Source of the DNA: Elmis aenea
Lineage: Eukaryota > Arthropoda > Insecta > Coleoptera > Elmidae
Length of the DNA stretch: 64,000 nt
Assembly: GCA_947652605.1 (NCBI GenBank)
Contig: OX393581.1
Span: forward strand, 52,103,924-52,167,923
Reading direction: 5' to 3'
The notes under the pieces were generated by a model. That model saw only the letters and a list, made by a program, of their open reading frames with translations. It was not told where the DNA came from and did not search any database. How positions within the stretch are numbered: position 1 is the stretch's first letter; the number at the start of each line of letters is the position of its first letter. Positions 1 to 11,770 of this stretch are shown in pieces. The position numbers and the translations under genes were made by a program.

Positions 1-1070
1 CCATTACTCATTCATTTCTTATTTTTATTTCGGTACTTAAGGTTATCCAAATCGCTTCAGTAGGCTGATATTTAAAGTTGATGGTCAAAAGAGATGAGTA
101 AAAGAGATTATTCATTTTATTATTTGATTAAGTACTACAGGCTAATTCGCTTAAATCTTAACAGATTAAAATATAATGTGTCCAAGTAAATTGTAAAAAA
201 TTCGAAGATTTTTAATAATTGTCTTGCCACTGTCTAAATATTTTTTAAAAACACCACGCTCTACCTCTAAAAATAAAAAAGTTACAGGGTTGGGGGGTTA
301 TTAAAATGTAATTCTTTAAATATGTCCTAAAGAAATGTAATAAAAGAACATTTTTTATTTAGAATAGCGATAAAGAAAACCCAGGAGCTGCTAAAACGAT
401 TAAGATTTAAATAAAAATGTCTGTATTTGAAAATATGTTAAAAAAAAGACATCTAGCAGTCCTTGTGTAACTGTAATTTAGAAGGACGTGCTACCTAATA
501 GGTTAATAAGAAAAATTCCCAAATTTTTGTGCATATATAGTGTTAAATTTGAATAGTTATTAGCTATTTTTGTCATGAAAATCTTAAAAAATGACGTCTC
601 GAAAATGGTAGTTCTTTGGTGACAACTTAATGTGCATTTAATGGTGCTTATTATAAATCACTTTTTACGGCGTTTTTAAGATCAGGTGTCCCATTAATTA
701 AAAATTTTTATGCGTCTATTCGTTTATTAGATAGTCATTAATTAGTATGTCGTCAAAATAACCTGTTGTTAGTTAATTATAAACTTGTTATTTAATTTTT
801 ATATACTTTTTTTGGCTTCAAGATGCCACGATGATAATTTAATTTGCATTTAAGTTTTAAATAAAAAAGCGTTAATTATTGCTTGCAATTATGTTTGGTT
901 TTTTGTTGGCCGTCAAGTGTAGCAAATGGAATTTATAAAAAAAGACTGAACAAAAAATTCTACTTTATTGGAAGCATAATCAAAGTAAAGTACGAAATAT
1001 ATTTTTACCACATGGGAGTTTACAAAATTATCTTGAAATATACATCGGGTGGTAGAGATAATAGCCACAG
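1..1070. other. AT-rich stretch with no recognised gene
   Basis: Only AT-rich sequence with short chance reading frames is seen here. There is no splice-bounded frame, no conserved motif and no clear inverted or tandem repeat. Confidence 0.6.
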
Positions 1071-1077
1071 TGTTAAA

Positions 1078-1356
1078 AAGGTAGTAACTCCGACACTTTT
1101 ATACGGAAGTGAAACGTGGACACTCTCAAACGAAAATAGTAGCCGAGTGAATGCAGCAGAAATGGGATTTCTAAGAAAAATCCAAATAAAAACAAAAAAA
1201 ATCAGAAACGAAACATATAAAAAACAATTAAAGATAAAATCAGTTGAAACAAAAATACCAGAAACACAGCTGAGATGGTTGGGTCACATTTATAGGATGA
1301 AAGAAAAAGTTAAACCAGAAAAGCCCATGAAGCAAGATCACAGGGAAAAAACAAAA
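1078..1356 (+). pseudogene. LINE reverse-transcriptase tail fragment (family A)
   Basis: This is a decayed 3' part of a non-LTR retrotransposon polyprotein, downstream of the catalytic palm. Readable landmarks are TLLYGSETWTLSNENSS, NAAEMGFLRKIQ, KIRNETY and LRWLGHIYRMKE, in the usual order for endonuclease/reverse-transcriptase LINEs. The frame stays open for about 90 codons but has no N-terminal half, no FADD box and no endonuclease. The same phrases (NSSRVNAAEM, FLRKIQ, RNETY) recur near 18.5 kb, so the two are copies of one family. The reading frame starts upstream in unrelated AT-rich sequence, so the apparent ATG at 883 is not meaningful. The clade is not assigned. Confidence 0.75.
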
Positions 1357-1358
1357 TA

Positions 1359-1423
1359 GGCTTTTCTGGTTAACCTTTCTTCTTTCATCCTATAAAAGTG
1401 ACACAATCATCCCAGTTGTCTTT
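1359..1423 (-). pseudogene. Inverted scrap of the same LINE family A
   Basis: Read on the minus strand, this piece gives the stretch around VTFIG and KKKG that follows the WLGHIYRM region in the family A copy near 18.7 kb. It lies head-to-head with the preceding plus-strand fragment, so two partial copies of one LINE face each other with almost no spacer. Confidence 0.6.
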
Positions 1424-1435
1424 CTGATATAAGGG

Positions 1436-1625
1436 ATGAAATGGATTTGACAGATACAATATGGAGACTACGATGGAGGCACCTCCAACAGATGACCGAA
1501 GACCGATGGTCCAGGGAGATATAGAATTTGGTGCCGTAACAGAGAAGGAGAAGAGGTTGGTCAGGAAGGAATTGCATCATGTGCAAGAATTATTGTTTGC
1601 AAGAAACTTTCATGATGATATGTGA
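1436..1625 (+). pseudogene. LINE tail fragment of a different family
   Basis: Translation gives DTIWRLRWRHLQQMTEDRW followed by RRRRGWSG, the pattern (RWxGHxxRM...DRW...RRRGRP) seen at the C-terminus of LINE reverse transcriptases. Stops and frame changes show it is dead. Its residues differ from the adjacent family A fragments, so this is a separate insertion. Confidence 0.55.
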
Positions 1626-3067
1626 AGAGACAAAGGACATTGGAAAAAAGGACAGAGCGGCAGTCGTAACGCAACTGATTTTGATTTACAAATTTAGGGG
1701 GCCATTTAAAACAAAAAAAGACTGAAAAATAATATTTTACTGGGACACCCATCATAATACTAAGGCGAAAACTGCTCAGAATGACGAAAAAATACATTTA
1801 AATTTCCACGTTAAAGAACATTTTTAGAAGTTTTAGGCAATACTAGATAGATACAGTTTATGTTTTTATCACATCTTTTCATAGCTTTCTTGGATCTAAA
1901 TGATACAGATTATATTATTAAAGTTAAACCTTAAAAAATATTTATATGTGGAATCGAAAGTTGTAAAATGTTAACGTGGCCAAAGAGATAAAAATACGAG
2001 GCTAATAGGATCTGTTAACTTTGCGTAAGTGCAAAATATTTCTAAATAATTTCATTAAAGTTTTTGAGCCTAATAAATAACCGTTCCATCGCATGTGCGA
2101 AATGGTACAAAATATTTTAATTACTATTCTTACTTAATGTGTTACTTTTTTAAAAGAATAAGATACATTAGTCTAAGACGGGTTTGTTTAGTAGACCATG
2201 GGCTTTTTTATAATAAAGAGGAAGTGATTATAATTTTAAAGATAAACAAGACGTGCTGCTTACATCGGTATATAAATAAAAATAATTGAAGTGCCTACTT
2301 CGAATCTCTCTTACCAGGTCCGTAATAACTTACAATTTATAATGTATCATAGGGAGTTTCGTAAGATACGACAAATCTTATTTATGTGGCCTTGGTACAA
2401 AAAAAATGCTCACCATTGCACTGAAAAAGCACAGCCTGGTACTGTGAATAACTTGTTTAATTTAAAAATATAACAAACATATACCTTATCATTAAAACAA
2501 CAATAGCTGCATTTAATTTTAATTTTAAAATGTATTGTTATTTAATTAAAGTAAGGAACACTTATTAAATGATGCTTAAATGGAATAATTAAATAGGCAG
2601 CTACAATTTCATCTTTGACGAATCTTAGCTCGTGGTATCAGCCAAGTAGGTATACTAATTACCTACTACTGCAACAAAAACTTAATAAATAATTTTAATG
2701 TTACGCGTGCATACAGTTTAGATTCGTAATTATTATACGCTGATATGATTTGATTTAATGAGAAAATATGCTTATAATCTTTGATTTTTATCATTCATTT
2801 ATTCGCGTATTTTATAAATAATTTCTGAAAAAATATGTTAATAAGCTGTCTTTATCATAATCTAACATCTACATCTCGAGGTGTTGGTTTATAAATACTG
2901 TTGCGGTCTATTAACATTCTCTAGGTTACCAAGATCTTAAAATGTAATAAAGTATAAAGGCCTGTACCGACATGAATTCGAGCGTGTTTTACACCATGGT
3001 GCATGGAAGTGAGATTTATGAATCGTATTTTGCAGTTGAATTAATTGTAATGTAATTGAGTTGAAAA
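1626..3067. other. AT-rich stretch with no recognised gene
   Basis: Several 60-78 codon frames occur on both strands, but none has a recognisable motif, splice sites or composition different from the background. Nothing else was identified. Confidence 0.55.
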
Positions 3068-3525
3068 ACAGAAGAATAATAATTAAATCAACTGAAAAGT
3101 TGAATAATAAAAGTATTTTTTGCGATCGCTTTGGCTATAAAACCGTCAGAGATAAAATCGAAATTTTTCTATTTACCAATAAATGGTACAAAGTTTTTGA
3201 AAAAAATCTTGAACGGTTCCGGAAAAAAACGCGAAAAACGAGGCCCTTGTAAAAACGGTTTTCCCTATGTTAAACGCCTATGCAAGTCGCATAGATGTAG
3301 TAATACAACTTCTCAAATCATAGCGCTTTTGCAGTGGTTTCGTTTTTGACGTTTTTCTTCGGAACCGTTAAAGATTTTCTGAAAAACGTTGCACCATTTT
3401 ACTTGCAAAGGATGCCCGAATTGGTAAATACAAGAATTTCGATTTTATCTCTGACGGTTTCATGGCCAACGCGATCGCAAAAATTACCTTTATTATTCAA
3501 CTTTTCAGTTTTTTTCTTCTATTGT
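3068..3525. repeat. Foldback element, family F1, copy 1
   Basis: The two halves are inverted copies of each other. Near 3091 the sequence reads ACTGAAAAGTTGAATAATAA, and its complement closes the element near 3509. The arms share GCGATCGC, CCGTCAGAGATAAAATCG and ACGGTTCCG. The arms are about 180-200 bp around a short centre, and the left arm lacks a ~20-bp block (around GCATCCTTTGCAAGTAAA) present in the right arm. There is no coding capacity: the short frames here arise from the repeat. A second, half-length copy lies at 32224-32490. Confidence 0.8.
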
Positions 3526-4917
3526 CAAAAGAGACATAAAAATTTACGAAAATAACTACTTTTTTGGAATGGAACTTCTAGTATTGTAAAATTACTATAA
3601 TTTCATTGATATACCTTAAAAATATTCTCACGTGCCTACATCGAAACAATCCATAGTTTAAAACTGTTTAACACTTCTTTAAAAAATTTGTTTTAATATT
3701 TAAAAGAAACGCACACGTTCGAAGACAACCAACCAATAATCGCACTATTTAAGCCATTTGAATTTTGATTGACTGTAGTGAACTATAGATGGCACAAAAA
3801 GTGAAAATAATATGGCCCACTGTTCTTTGACTATTTAACTCTTGTAATGGTAATTTATTTTTTACCTGTGATTAATTTCAAAAATCGACTTTTGGCCATC
3901 TAAATCAGGCAAATACCCCAATGTGCACTGTTCTAAACTTTTGTACATCTCCATTTAAACACCCTGTATTAATAGTGGGCTAGAAAACATTCCTAAATCA
4001 CGAAATAGAGCGACCTTAATTTCTGAACGTCGGTATGCGGCCGATAAATTTATTAGCGTAAATATAACTTTATATCTAAAAATTAGATTTTGTGGTCGTG
4101 TTGGGCTAGCCAGTGCTCTCCAGTTTTGTGAATGGCTGTCGCTCCACGGCATTACCGCGTACCGAATACGAGTAGACTGTATTTTTAGAAACGAAATGAC
4201 CAGTTCGGGACGATATTAGACGCCAACAATTGCAAACATTTCTATGTTGGAGAATTTTAAAAATACGCGTTACATACAGCCTACTCGAATATCTCTAACC
4301 GACGCAATGAACGGTAAAAGGCAATCTGTGGCCGTAGATTAAAATTTGTTACTATCCCGTCACATAAATCTGCGAATAACGATTATTGGTGTGGCTGAAC
4401 TAATTTATTTATTTCTTAAATAAATCAGTTTTCGGTACGGTTATTTTAATAGCTAAAACGAATTTTATTGCCCAGTGGATTTCTATGTACACCGCATACA
4501 ATATGTAGTCTATCGAAGAAGGAAACTCTTGGCGCGTAAGGTTTAATGTTTAAGTTGGCAGATGTTCAATTATTATTGCGTAATTATTAGATTATGTATA
4601 CATAATAAGATTCACTGCTCTTTATACCTCTGAAATATTTAAGCGTTTTATTTAAAAGTTCTACTAACTGAGTTTATTTAAAAATGTACATTCTCGGTAT
4701 TTTAAGACAGTATTGCTGCTTATTGCATGCAATAAATTGCATACTTAGTAACAGCATCTAATGAGGAATCAAAATTTCTTATTGTAGTGTCAAGAATGTC
4801 TCAATGTTGAGGAATTGGCAAGACTTTTATTAGATTTACATAAAAAAACAATCAATTGCAAACAACTCTTCATGTAGATGATTTAAATTGTTAGTAGAAT
4901 TTTTATAAAATATCAGA
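3526..4917. other. AT-rich stretch; one isolated element end
   Basis: No gene is seen. Near 3959 the sequence AACACCCTGTATTA resembles the outer end (TACAGGGTGT) of the small inverted-repeat elements found elsewhere in the window, but I found no matching partner end. A short inverted repeat at 4163-4291 is listed separately. Confidence 0.5.
4163..4291. repeat. Small inverted-repeat element
   Basis: CGAATACGAGTAGACTGTAT at 4163 is mirrored by ATACAGCCTACTCGAATA ending at 4291, followed inward by a matching ATTTTTA stretch. The inverted arms are about 30 bp around a 70-bp centre. It could be a very short MITE or a chance hairpin. No target duplication was found. Confidence 0.45.
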
Positions 4918-6853
4918 GCAATGCATTCAATTAACAATTAGTTCAGAAACGGATTAAAAGTATTTTTTAAATCTCTTCAAAGTTGTTAAAAATTGCAAAG
5001 TATTTTCTCTCAAAGATCCAAAAAAAATTCTATAAGGTTTTTTGGTTATGGAAATGTTAGGCAACATTAGTACAATCCATTTTGATTACGAATTGGTCCA
5101 AAAACCGATTAGAAATATTTTTGAAATCTCTTTAAGGTTGTTAAAAATTTGCCAAAAATTAAAAAATGTTCAGATTTAGCTCCATTGTTTTTTAAAACGT
5201 TAAGCAACATTAGTGCGATGCATTTCAACTAAGAACTGGTTCAGAAACCGATTAGAAATATTTTTTGAATCTCTTCAAAGTTGTTGAAAATTTGCCCTTA
5301 GATGTTTTTTTCCTAAAAGCTTTAAAAATTTTGCTATTTGCTTTATTGTTTGTAGAAATGTTAAACAACATTAGAGAGATGTATTTTATTAAACATGTAA
5401 TTTGCTAAGTGTAATTCCTTTAAACTTTTTTTCCCCAAAAATTCAAATATTTTAATATTTAGCTCTCTTGTCTGTAGAAACGTTAAACAACATTAGTGCG
5501 AGGCATTTCAACTAAAAATTGGTTCAGAAACCTATTAGAAATACTTTTTTAATCTCTTCAAATTTGTTTAAAATTTGCCTAAAGTATACCGTTGTAGCTT
5601 TTTTTCTCAAAAATGGAAATGTTGGGCAGCATTAGTACAAACCATTTGAATTACGAATTGGTTCAAAAACCAATTAGAAATATTTTTGAAATCTCTTTAA
5701 GGTTGTTAAAAATTTTCAAAGTGTATAATTCTTTTAATTTTTCCACAAAAAATTTAAAAATGTTAACATTTAGCTCTATTGTTTGTAGAAACGTTAAGCA
5801 AGATTGGTGCGATCTATTTCAACTAAGAATTGGTTCAGAAACAGATTAGAAATATTTTTTAAATCTCTACAAAGTTGTTAAAAATTTGACCAGTGTATAT
5901 TTTTGGAACTTTTTGCCCCAAAAAATTAAAAACCATGTTATTAGCTTTATTCTTTGTAGAGAAACTAATACACATTAGAGCTTAACATTTCAATCAAATC
6001 TTGGTTCAGAAATCGATAAAAAATATTTTTTAAATCTCTTCAAAGCTGTCAAAAATTTGCAAAGTGTATACCGTAGAACCTTTTTTTCTCCAGAGATTCA
6101 AAAATTTTTCTATTGGCTTTGTTGTTAACAGAATTGTTAAAAAGCACAATGCATTTTAACTACGAATTGGTTCAGAAACCGATTAGAAATATTTTTTAAT
6201 TATCTTCAAAGTTGTTAAAAATTTGCACAGTGTATATCCTTGGAACTTTTTGCCACAAAAAATTAAAAATTACGTTATTGGCTTCATTGTTTGTAGAGAA
6301 GTTAATACAAATCAGAGCACAACATAAATACTACAAATTGTTTCAGAAATCGATTAAAAATATTTTTAAAATCTCTTCAAAGTTGTCATAAATTTGCAAA
6401 GTGTATATCCTTGGAACTTTTTTTCCCAGAGATTCAAAAATTTTTCTATTGGCTTTATTGCTTGCAGGATTGTTAAAAATTATAAGTGCAATGCATTTCA
6501 ACAGCGAATCGGTTCAGAAACCAATTAGAAATATTTTTTGAATCTTTTTAAAGTTCTTAAAAATTTGACAAGTGTATAACCCTTGGTTTTTTTCCCTCAA
6601 AAATTTAAAAATGTTGTTATTTGCTTTATTGTCTGAAGAATTGTTGAATAACAATGTATCTCAATAAACAATTGGTTCCAGAAATCGATTAGAAATAATT
6701 TTTAAATCGCTTCAAAGTTGTTAAAAATTTGCCAAGTGTACTTTGAAACTTTTTTATTCAAAAAATCAAATATGTTGCGGTAAGCTTTATTATTTGTAAA
6801 AATATTGAGCAGCATTACTGCGATGCATCTCGATCAACAATTTGTTCAAAAAG
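4918..6853. repeat. Degenerate tandem array S1 (~140-170 bp unit, about 12 units)
   Basis: A unit recurs head-to-tail about a dozen times. Its recognisable steps are GCGATGCATTTCAAC, then TTGGTTCAGAAACCGATTAG, AAATATTTTTTAAATCTCTT, CAAAGTTGTTAAAAATTTGC, AAGTGTATA..CCTTGGAAC, and a final TTTATTGTTTGTAGAAATG. The GATTAG step falls near 4953, 5109, 5250, 5535, 5671, 5845, 6015, 6180, 6350, 6522 and 6678. Units vary in length and have diverged widely, so the array is old. Short reading frames inside it are by-products. The array at 24.1-24.8 kb has the same order of steps. Confidence 0.85.
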
Positions 6854-8065
6854 ATACCTATTTTCTGTTTGTTTTCATTGCTGGATTTACATTCAAATTC
6901 ACGAAAACCTTCATTCTTACTTATCATTGTGGTACCGGAAATGTGTATAGAAAAAGAAACTCAATTTGCAAAGTCAAATTTGTAACAGTTCTTTCAAACC
7001 GGTTCCCAAAATCTCAAAACGGGTTAGGGGTTATAAACGTTATATACTTACAAACAATTCTTTGTGTTCTAAATGAGTTCAAATTACAATAATCTCAAAA
7101 CTTATCTGAGTTTTAATAAACGTTGTACAATAAAATTAACAAATGATCGTTCAGTTCAGTAGCTTCGTGTTCTGCAGAACCCACTTATTGTTTCTGCACC
7201 GTTACTCCAATAATTTTATTACCTGTCGGCGCCTCAAAAATATAAATACATTTGCCATGTAGTTGCGAATAGGTCATTTGAATTTTAGTAGCAAAAGCCT
7301 GGGTGTATATAACATACTTGTCATATAGCTTCTAGTTGTATTACCATAAATCATAACCGCTTTTCATCGTACAACATAAATACAAACAGCTTTTGTCTAC
7401 TCCACTGTTGATTTCACCACAAAAAAACTTGAACAGTCTCCCCCTTGAGGGGTATAAATTATTTAAAAAACTGAGTCAAAACAATTTCTCAAACATTACA
7501 ATTTAAAATAAGAACCAAGCAGGCAACAATCGTGAAATTTTTTAACTGTAGTTTAAGTATCATTTCTACCATATACAATTTCTATAAACTGACATAATTC
7601 AAGCTACATAGTTATTTATTTGTTATGCATTTTATAAAACCATTGTGCAATTAATATTAATAGCATTGATTAATAAAACCCCATATTATCATTAGACGCG
7701 CATATGTATGTCAGTCAGATATGCTTGCATATCGACTATGATTGGCATGCAGTTCCATTTTAAATTGCAAAAATGTTATGCACTACTGGTTAACTGACGC
7801 GTTGGAGTCGCTAAGGAGTTAAAAAATCAACCCACAACCAACTATTATGCAGTAAATTATAAACTAGTAATATTTTCACGTCTACGAGTAATCGACAATT
7901 GTGTAAAGACATTTTAGGTTGCTGTGTGTTACAGAAGTAAACAGAATCTTTATTACTGTTAGCTTAAGACGTGTTGGAGTTAAAAAAATTACCTTTTCCT
8001 TGAATAAATATGGACTAAAGCTATCTTTTAGGGATGCACACACCTAATAAGTTCTTTACCATATT
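6854..8065. other. AT-rich stretch with no recognised gene
   Basis: The sequence leaves the S1 array and becomes unstructured AT-rich DNA. The 95-codon frame beginning at 6805 runs out of the array and shows no domain, so I do not treat it as a gene. Confidence 0.5.
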
Positions 8066-8225
8066 ATATATTAATCATAGCCTTATTTACCCGAAGGTGT
8101 TGGTACATTTCAAAAACATCAACCAATTTCACAAATAAACACTGTCCACTCTCTCCTGTTCCTTGCCTTCCTCATCCCCTCACTCAAGGACATTCATTTA
8201 TCCTTCAAACATTCAGCCACTACTT
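8066..8225 (-). pseudogene. 3' end of LINE family C
   Basis: Read on the minus strand this matches, step by step, the end of the LINE at 26900-27745: GAGGGGATGAGGAAGGCAAG, then AGGAACAGG, GAGTGGAC, and the final CTTCGGGTAAATAAGGCTAT followed by ATTAATA repeats. The shared end sets the 3' terminus of this family. Only about 160 bp is present, a typical 5'-truncated LINE insertion. Confidence 0.75.
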
Positions 8226-9295
8226 GGGAAATACTGTATTAATTTTTTTTTTTGAAGTAAATAATCGTTCGAATTTCTTTCTTTTTTTGTACTGTTAAAG
8301 CAGTTTAAATAATGTCGACAAGTTAATTCTTTAGTGTATTGTTAATTAGCATTATTTGCAAATGTTGGCTTACTTTAAAATGTACGAGGAAACTGAAGGA
8401 ATTTGAAGGAAGGTGGGTCTTGAGTGGGATTACCGTTGACATAGCTGGATTAGTCTAAAAAGCTTTTGCGGGGTATAAGGAATATGGGCGTGACACGCGA
8501 TGAATTTTGATTTATTGATACACATTTAACGTCCAGGCCATGACCGAACGCTTAAAACCTACTAACTTTACTAAAAGGGACCAATTACATCTTGAAAACT
8601 TGACTTTAAAAACAACAAAATGTGTTTTTTTGTTTGCTCTCTCTAATCTTCGTTGACACTGCAGTCAGATGTTTGCGTCAATTGCATATTTTAGTACGTG
8701 ATTTGGCCATTGGTATAAAGCAGATGCAAGTTTTGAGTTGGCGTAAGTTTACATCCGTTTAGGATTTCGAAAATCATAAGAAAAAGCAAGTACAAGTCTG
8801 GCAAAATCTTATTAAAAGAACTGAAGTACCATATCAAAATCAGTAAAACAAAACTTTTTTTAAATCATGTAAAATAACGACTATCTTGAAAAGTTAATGT
8901 ATGAAAATATTGGGGGGTTTGTGCCTAATATTGGACGTTCTTTAAAAATTGCAATTTGAGAAAGTTTGACCGATATGTTTGAAAGTATTGAAAATAAGTC
9001 CCCTATTAAACGTATATTATTTTCAAACCGTGTAATATATAAGGGCGTTTTTTGTTTTAAAAACATTATTGTCGATTGTCAGGGACGGTCCCTTTGGTGT
9101 GGCGGGAGGCGATCACCCCAGGCGCCAATCGAAGTAGGCGCCAAAATTAGACAGTAAAAATAAAACATGAGGCTGAATGTCTATTTAAAAAACAAAATAC
9201 GAACAATTTGTTGCAAGTGTTGTCATTTGGTACGATATTCTTGCAAAAACAAATGTTTTACCTAGATAGCTTCAGAGTCCAAAATTTAATGTAAG
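8226..9295. other. AT-rich stretch with one GC-rich patch
   Basis: No gene is seen. A patch at about 9082-9145 is strikingly GC-rich (CAGGGACGGTCCCTTTGG, GGCGGGAGGCGATC, then GGCGCC twice). It looks like the end of a hAT-type element, whose ends often begin CAGGG, but the opposite end was not found. Confidence 0.4.
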
Positions 9296-9517
9296 CTATA
9301 AAAAATATTTGATTTTTTTTAAATAAAAGATGTGAAGGGTATACCTTGGAAAATGGAGATTTTTTAAAAACTTTAAACAGCTTTAAAACATTTGATTTCT
9401 TTAAAAAAAGATGTGAAGGGTATACCCTTGGAAAATGGAAATTTTGTTTAACACTTTTACAGACAATTAGGCCCATAACAAATATTTATTTTTTTTAAAT
9501 AAAAGATGTGAAGGGTA

Positions 9518-10424
9518 GAGTAAAGTGCCCTAATATGGAATACTTTTTTGTATTCGGCAATAATATTCACATTTATTCAACAAAATTTTGCAAAAACAAA
9601 TTATAAGGCATTTGTAATGAATACGAATTCTGGTACGATATTACGGTAGATATTTCTTATATAGCAATTTTTTTTAAATTATTCTATATTAAGCTCCCGG
9701 GGAACCTAATATGGAATACTAGGGGTTCTTAATATGGAATATAGAATTATAGAGGAAATATACATTAAAATAAACAACTGCTCATAGATTAATCTTTTAT
9801 TTCTTTCTGAATTGCATTATTACTCAAACCAAACCAAAACTCTGTTATTTATGTAAATTAAATTATAATTCAAGTGTCATTCGAACTAAATGTTGATAGT
9901 TTATTTATTTTTTACAGGTATGACAATAGAATTGTTTTTTATTGGGTATTTTGCACATTTTTTGTCTGCCCATTTCTGACACTTTTGACACTGAATCCAT
10001 ATTGCTGTACTTAGTGACCATAATCATATTCATTATAAGGCACCTCTATGTATTCCATATTAGGCATCAATGTGACATTTCAAAAATCGGTATATGTAAA
10101 ACATGAAATGAACCCAATCAAAATTTTGGTCTATTTAATTGAAATGTAAAGACTCATGCTAAATAAATATGCAATAAAATATTTTATATCATTTACCCTA
10201 GCATATAATATTTTGCACTGAAAGATTTAGCTTAAAAACTCGTCAAAACTATATTTGAATCTGTTATGTAATCTAGTGAATATTTTTTAACTATTTTACA
10301 TTTGGGAATGTGTGATCAATGTACAAATAGGTACATATACTTTTCAACAGACATCGCTTATTCATTGTAATAAAACTGATGTATTCCATAATAGGTAACT
10401 GTTCCATATTAGGGCACTTTACTC
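9518..10424. mobile_element. Non-autonomous pogo-like (Tc1/mariner superfamily) element
   Basis: The inverted ends are GAGTAAAGTGCCCTAATATG at the left and its complement at the right (with TATTCCATATTAGGG inside), flanked by TA at 9516-9517 and 10425-10426. Removing it restores GGGTATACCC of the surrounding satellite. Copies of CCTAATATGGAATA lie at both ends and at internal positions near 9706, 9729, 10050 and 10380, arranged as candidate transposase-binding sites. A minus-strand remnant at 9901-10023 looks like the zinc-binding tail of a pogo-type transposase. At 907 bp it cannot encode a full transposase. Confidence 0.8.
9901..10023 (-). pseudogene. Remnant C-terminal zinc-binding tail of pogo-like transposase
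   Basis: An open minus-strand frame of 40 codons ends at a stop at 9901-9903 and contains AIWIQCQKCQKWADKKCAK. The WIQC-x2-C-x3-WA-x3-C pattern is typical of the cysteine-rich tails attached to many insect pogo-type and related DDE transposases, where it is thought to bind zinc. The DDE core and the DNA-binding N-terminus are missing. The assignment rests on this motif plus the TA-flanked inverted ends of the surrounding element. Confidence 0.5.
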
Positions 10425-10531
10425 TATACCCTTGGAAAATGGAAATTTTGTTTTTTGTTTAACACTTCTACAAACAATTAGGCCCATAACAAAATATTTG
10501 ATTTTTGTACATAAAAGATGTGAAGGGTATA

Positions 10532-10760
10532 TACAGGGTATCCCAGATTACATTTCCAGCATGGGGATCTCGCTTATTATAAGAGATACAGGTTTGTTTA
10601 AATTAGATGAATTATTCCTTAGTACGAGAGGAGCAACAATCAATTTTTAAAAGTACAAAATTCTTCGTGCTTCAGATGTTATAGCAAAAAATATGAAAAC
10701 CTGTATCTCTTATAATAAGCGAGATCCCCATGCTGGAAATGTAATCTGGGACACCCTGTA
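10532..10760. mobile_element. Small inverted-repeat element (MITE), 229 bp
   Basis: The outer ~60 bp are inverted copies. The element begins TACAGGGTATCCCAGATTAC and ends with ACACCCTGTA, and each arm contains CATGGGGATCTCGCTTAT, then TATAAGAGATACAGG. It lies in the satellite S2 unit at the GGGTATA step, next to the larger pogo-like insertion. The inner part of the arm (GCTTAT..TAAGAG..TAC) is the module shared with the elements near 40, 41.5-42.7 and 54.4 kb. It is non-coding. Confidence 0.85.
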
Positions 10761-11099
10761 CACCCTTGGAAAATTGTTTTTTTTTTGAAACTATAAGCAG
10801 CTATAAAAAACATTTTTTATCGGTTTCTAAACAAAATAATACGCGTTACGTATTGCATAAACGTTGTTTATTTTAACTAATATTTTTTATCTAATGTTTG
10901 GTGTTGTATTAAAAAAAATAACGCACCACTACTTTGTCCAAATGGTAAAAAGCGACAAAAAGCCAAATTAATACCAAATATAAGACATGATAGACACTGT
11001 TATTTTGTCCAAGTATACCGAGTCGATTAACAGAAGTGTTCAAGAATGTCCACGTTAAAAAATTTATGCATATTGCGTTATAAATTTTATAACATCACT

Positions 11100-11770
11100 T
11101 AAATAATCGAGTATTTATATACCACGAATACGCGCAATTTATTAGTAATCGCGCGGGGTACATAAAAATAATTTATAAGGAACTAAAACTACGCCCTCGC
11201 GTTAAAACTATTAATACGCAGACGAATATACGATCGGCGAATATTCAGGATATCGTAATATTTCACAACATGTGTGTGTGTCTTTAAAGGCGCAGTTAAA
11301 TACGAAAATGATTGCATGTAACACAAGCAACAGACGAAAAAATGTTCACTTCCCGAAGTCCAATAGCAGAGAACATAAGAACGGGTTAATAATAACCCGG
11401 CGGGACGCGTAGTTCCAAATATGGTACAATCTCGAGTTACACCGACGGCCAAATGTAGAATATACCTTAGTAAGTGGAGAGAGAGGGCGTCGAGACGGCT
11501 ATTTCCGACGCCGCGCGCCTTCTACGGAAAACGTGGACCAGTAAGCAGCATCCCGCGTCGCTACGCACCTCTAAAATTTATAAACATTTATGATGAATTG
11601 GGTGATTGTTCACGTTAAAAGCGTTTTTCGGTTTAACTTTTAAACTACGCTCAAAAACTGTTGCAAAATAAAAACGCCTAACATTTAATACGTTGTGATT
11701 GTGTTACTTCAAATAGTTCGTAAAATAGTTTTAAGTTTAATCTGTGATAGAAAAATGTGGATCTGAGAAT
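11100..11770 (+). promoter_or_regulatory. CpG-richer block: possible promoter and non-coding first exon
   Basis: From about 11100 to 11620 CpG pairs become frequent (GCGCGGGG, CGACGGCC, GACGCCGCGCGCC) in a region that is otherwise AT-rich. A TTTATAAGG lies near 11171. Donor-like sites occur at about 11548 (ACCA/GTAAGC) and 11769 (GAAT/GTAAGT). The block is 3.2 kb upstream of the first recognised coding exon of the plus-strand gene, so it could hold its promoter and 5' untranslated exon. Short frames on both strands overlap here and none is convincing. The link to the gene is inference. Confidence 0.3.

Larger units (their letters stand above)
9296..10840. repeat. Satellite S2 (~85-115 bp unit), split by two transposon insertions
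   Basis: Four units share AAATATTTGATTTTTTTTAA, AAAGATGTGAAGGGTATACC and CTTGGAAAATGGAAATTTTG. Two also share CAATTAGGCCCATAAC. After removal of the elements at 9518-10424 and about 10534-10758 the units join without a gap, so both insertions landed in an existing array. Both entered at the palindromic GGGTATACCC step of the unit. Confidence 0.85.

Noticed and set aside
883..1077. Start of the 158-codon frame as a gene
   Set aside because: The first ~65 codons are AT-rich background with no motif. Only the LINE-like second half is meaningful.
5613..7092. Frames inside and just after the S1 array
   Set aside because: They arise from repeat units or AT-rich flank and have no conserved content.
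11189..11618. Overlapping frames on both strands in the CpG-richer block as genes
   Set aside because: Neither has a recognised domain or splice support; the open frames fit fewer stops in GC-richer DNA.
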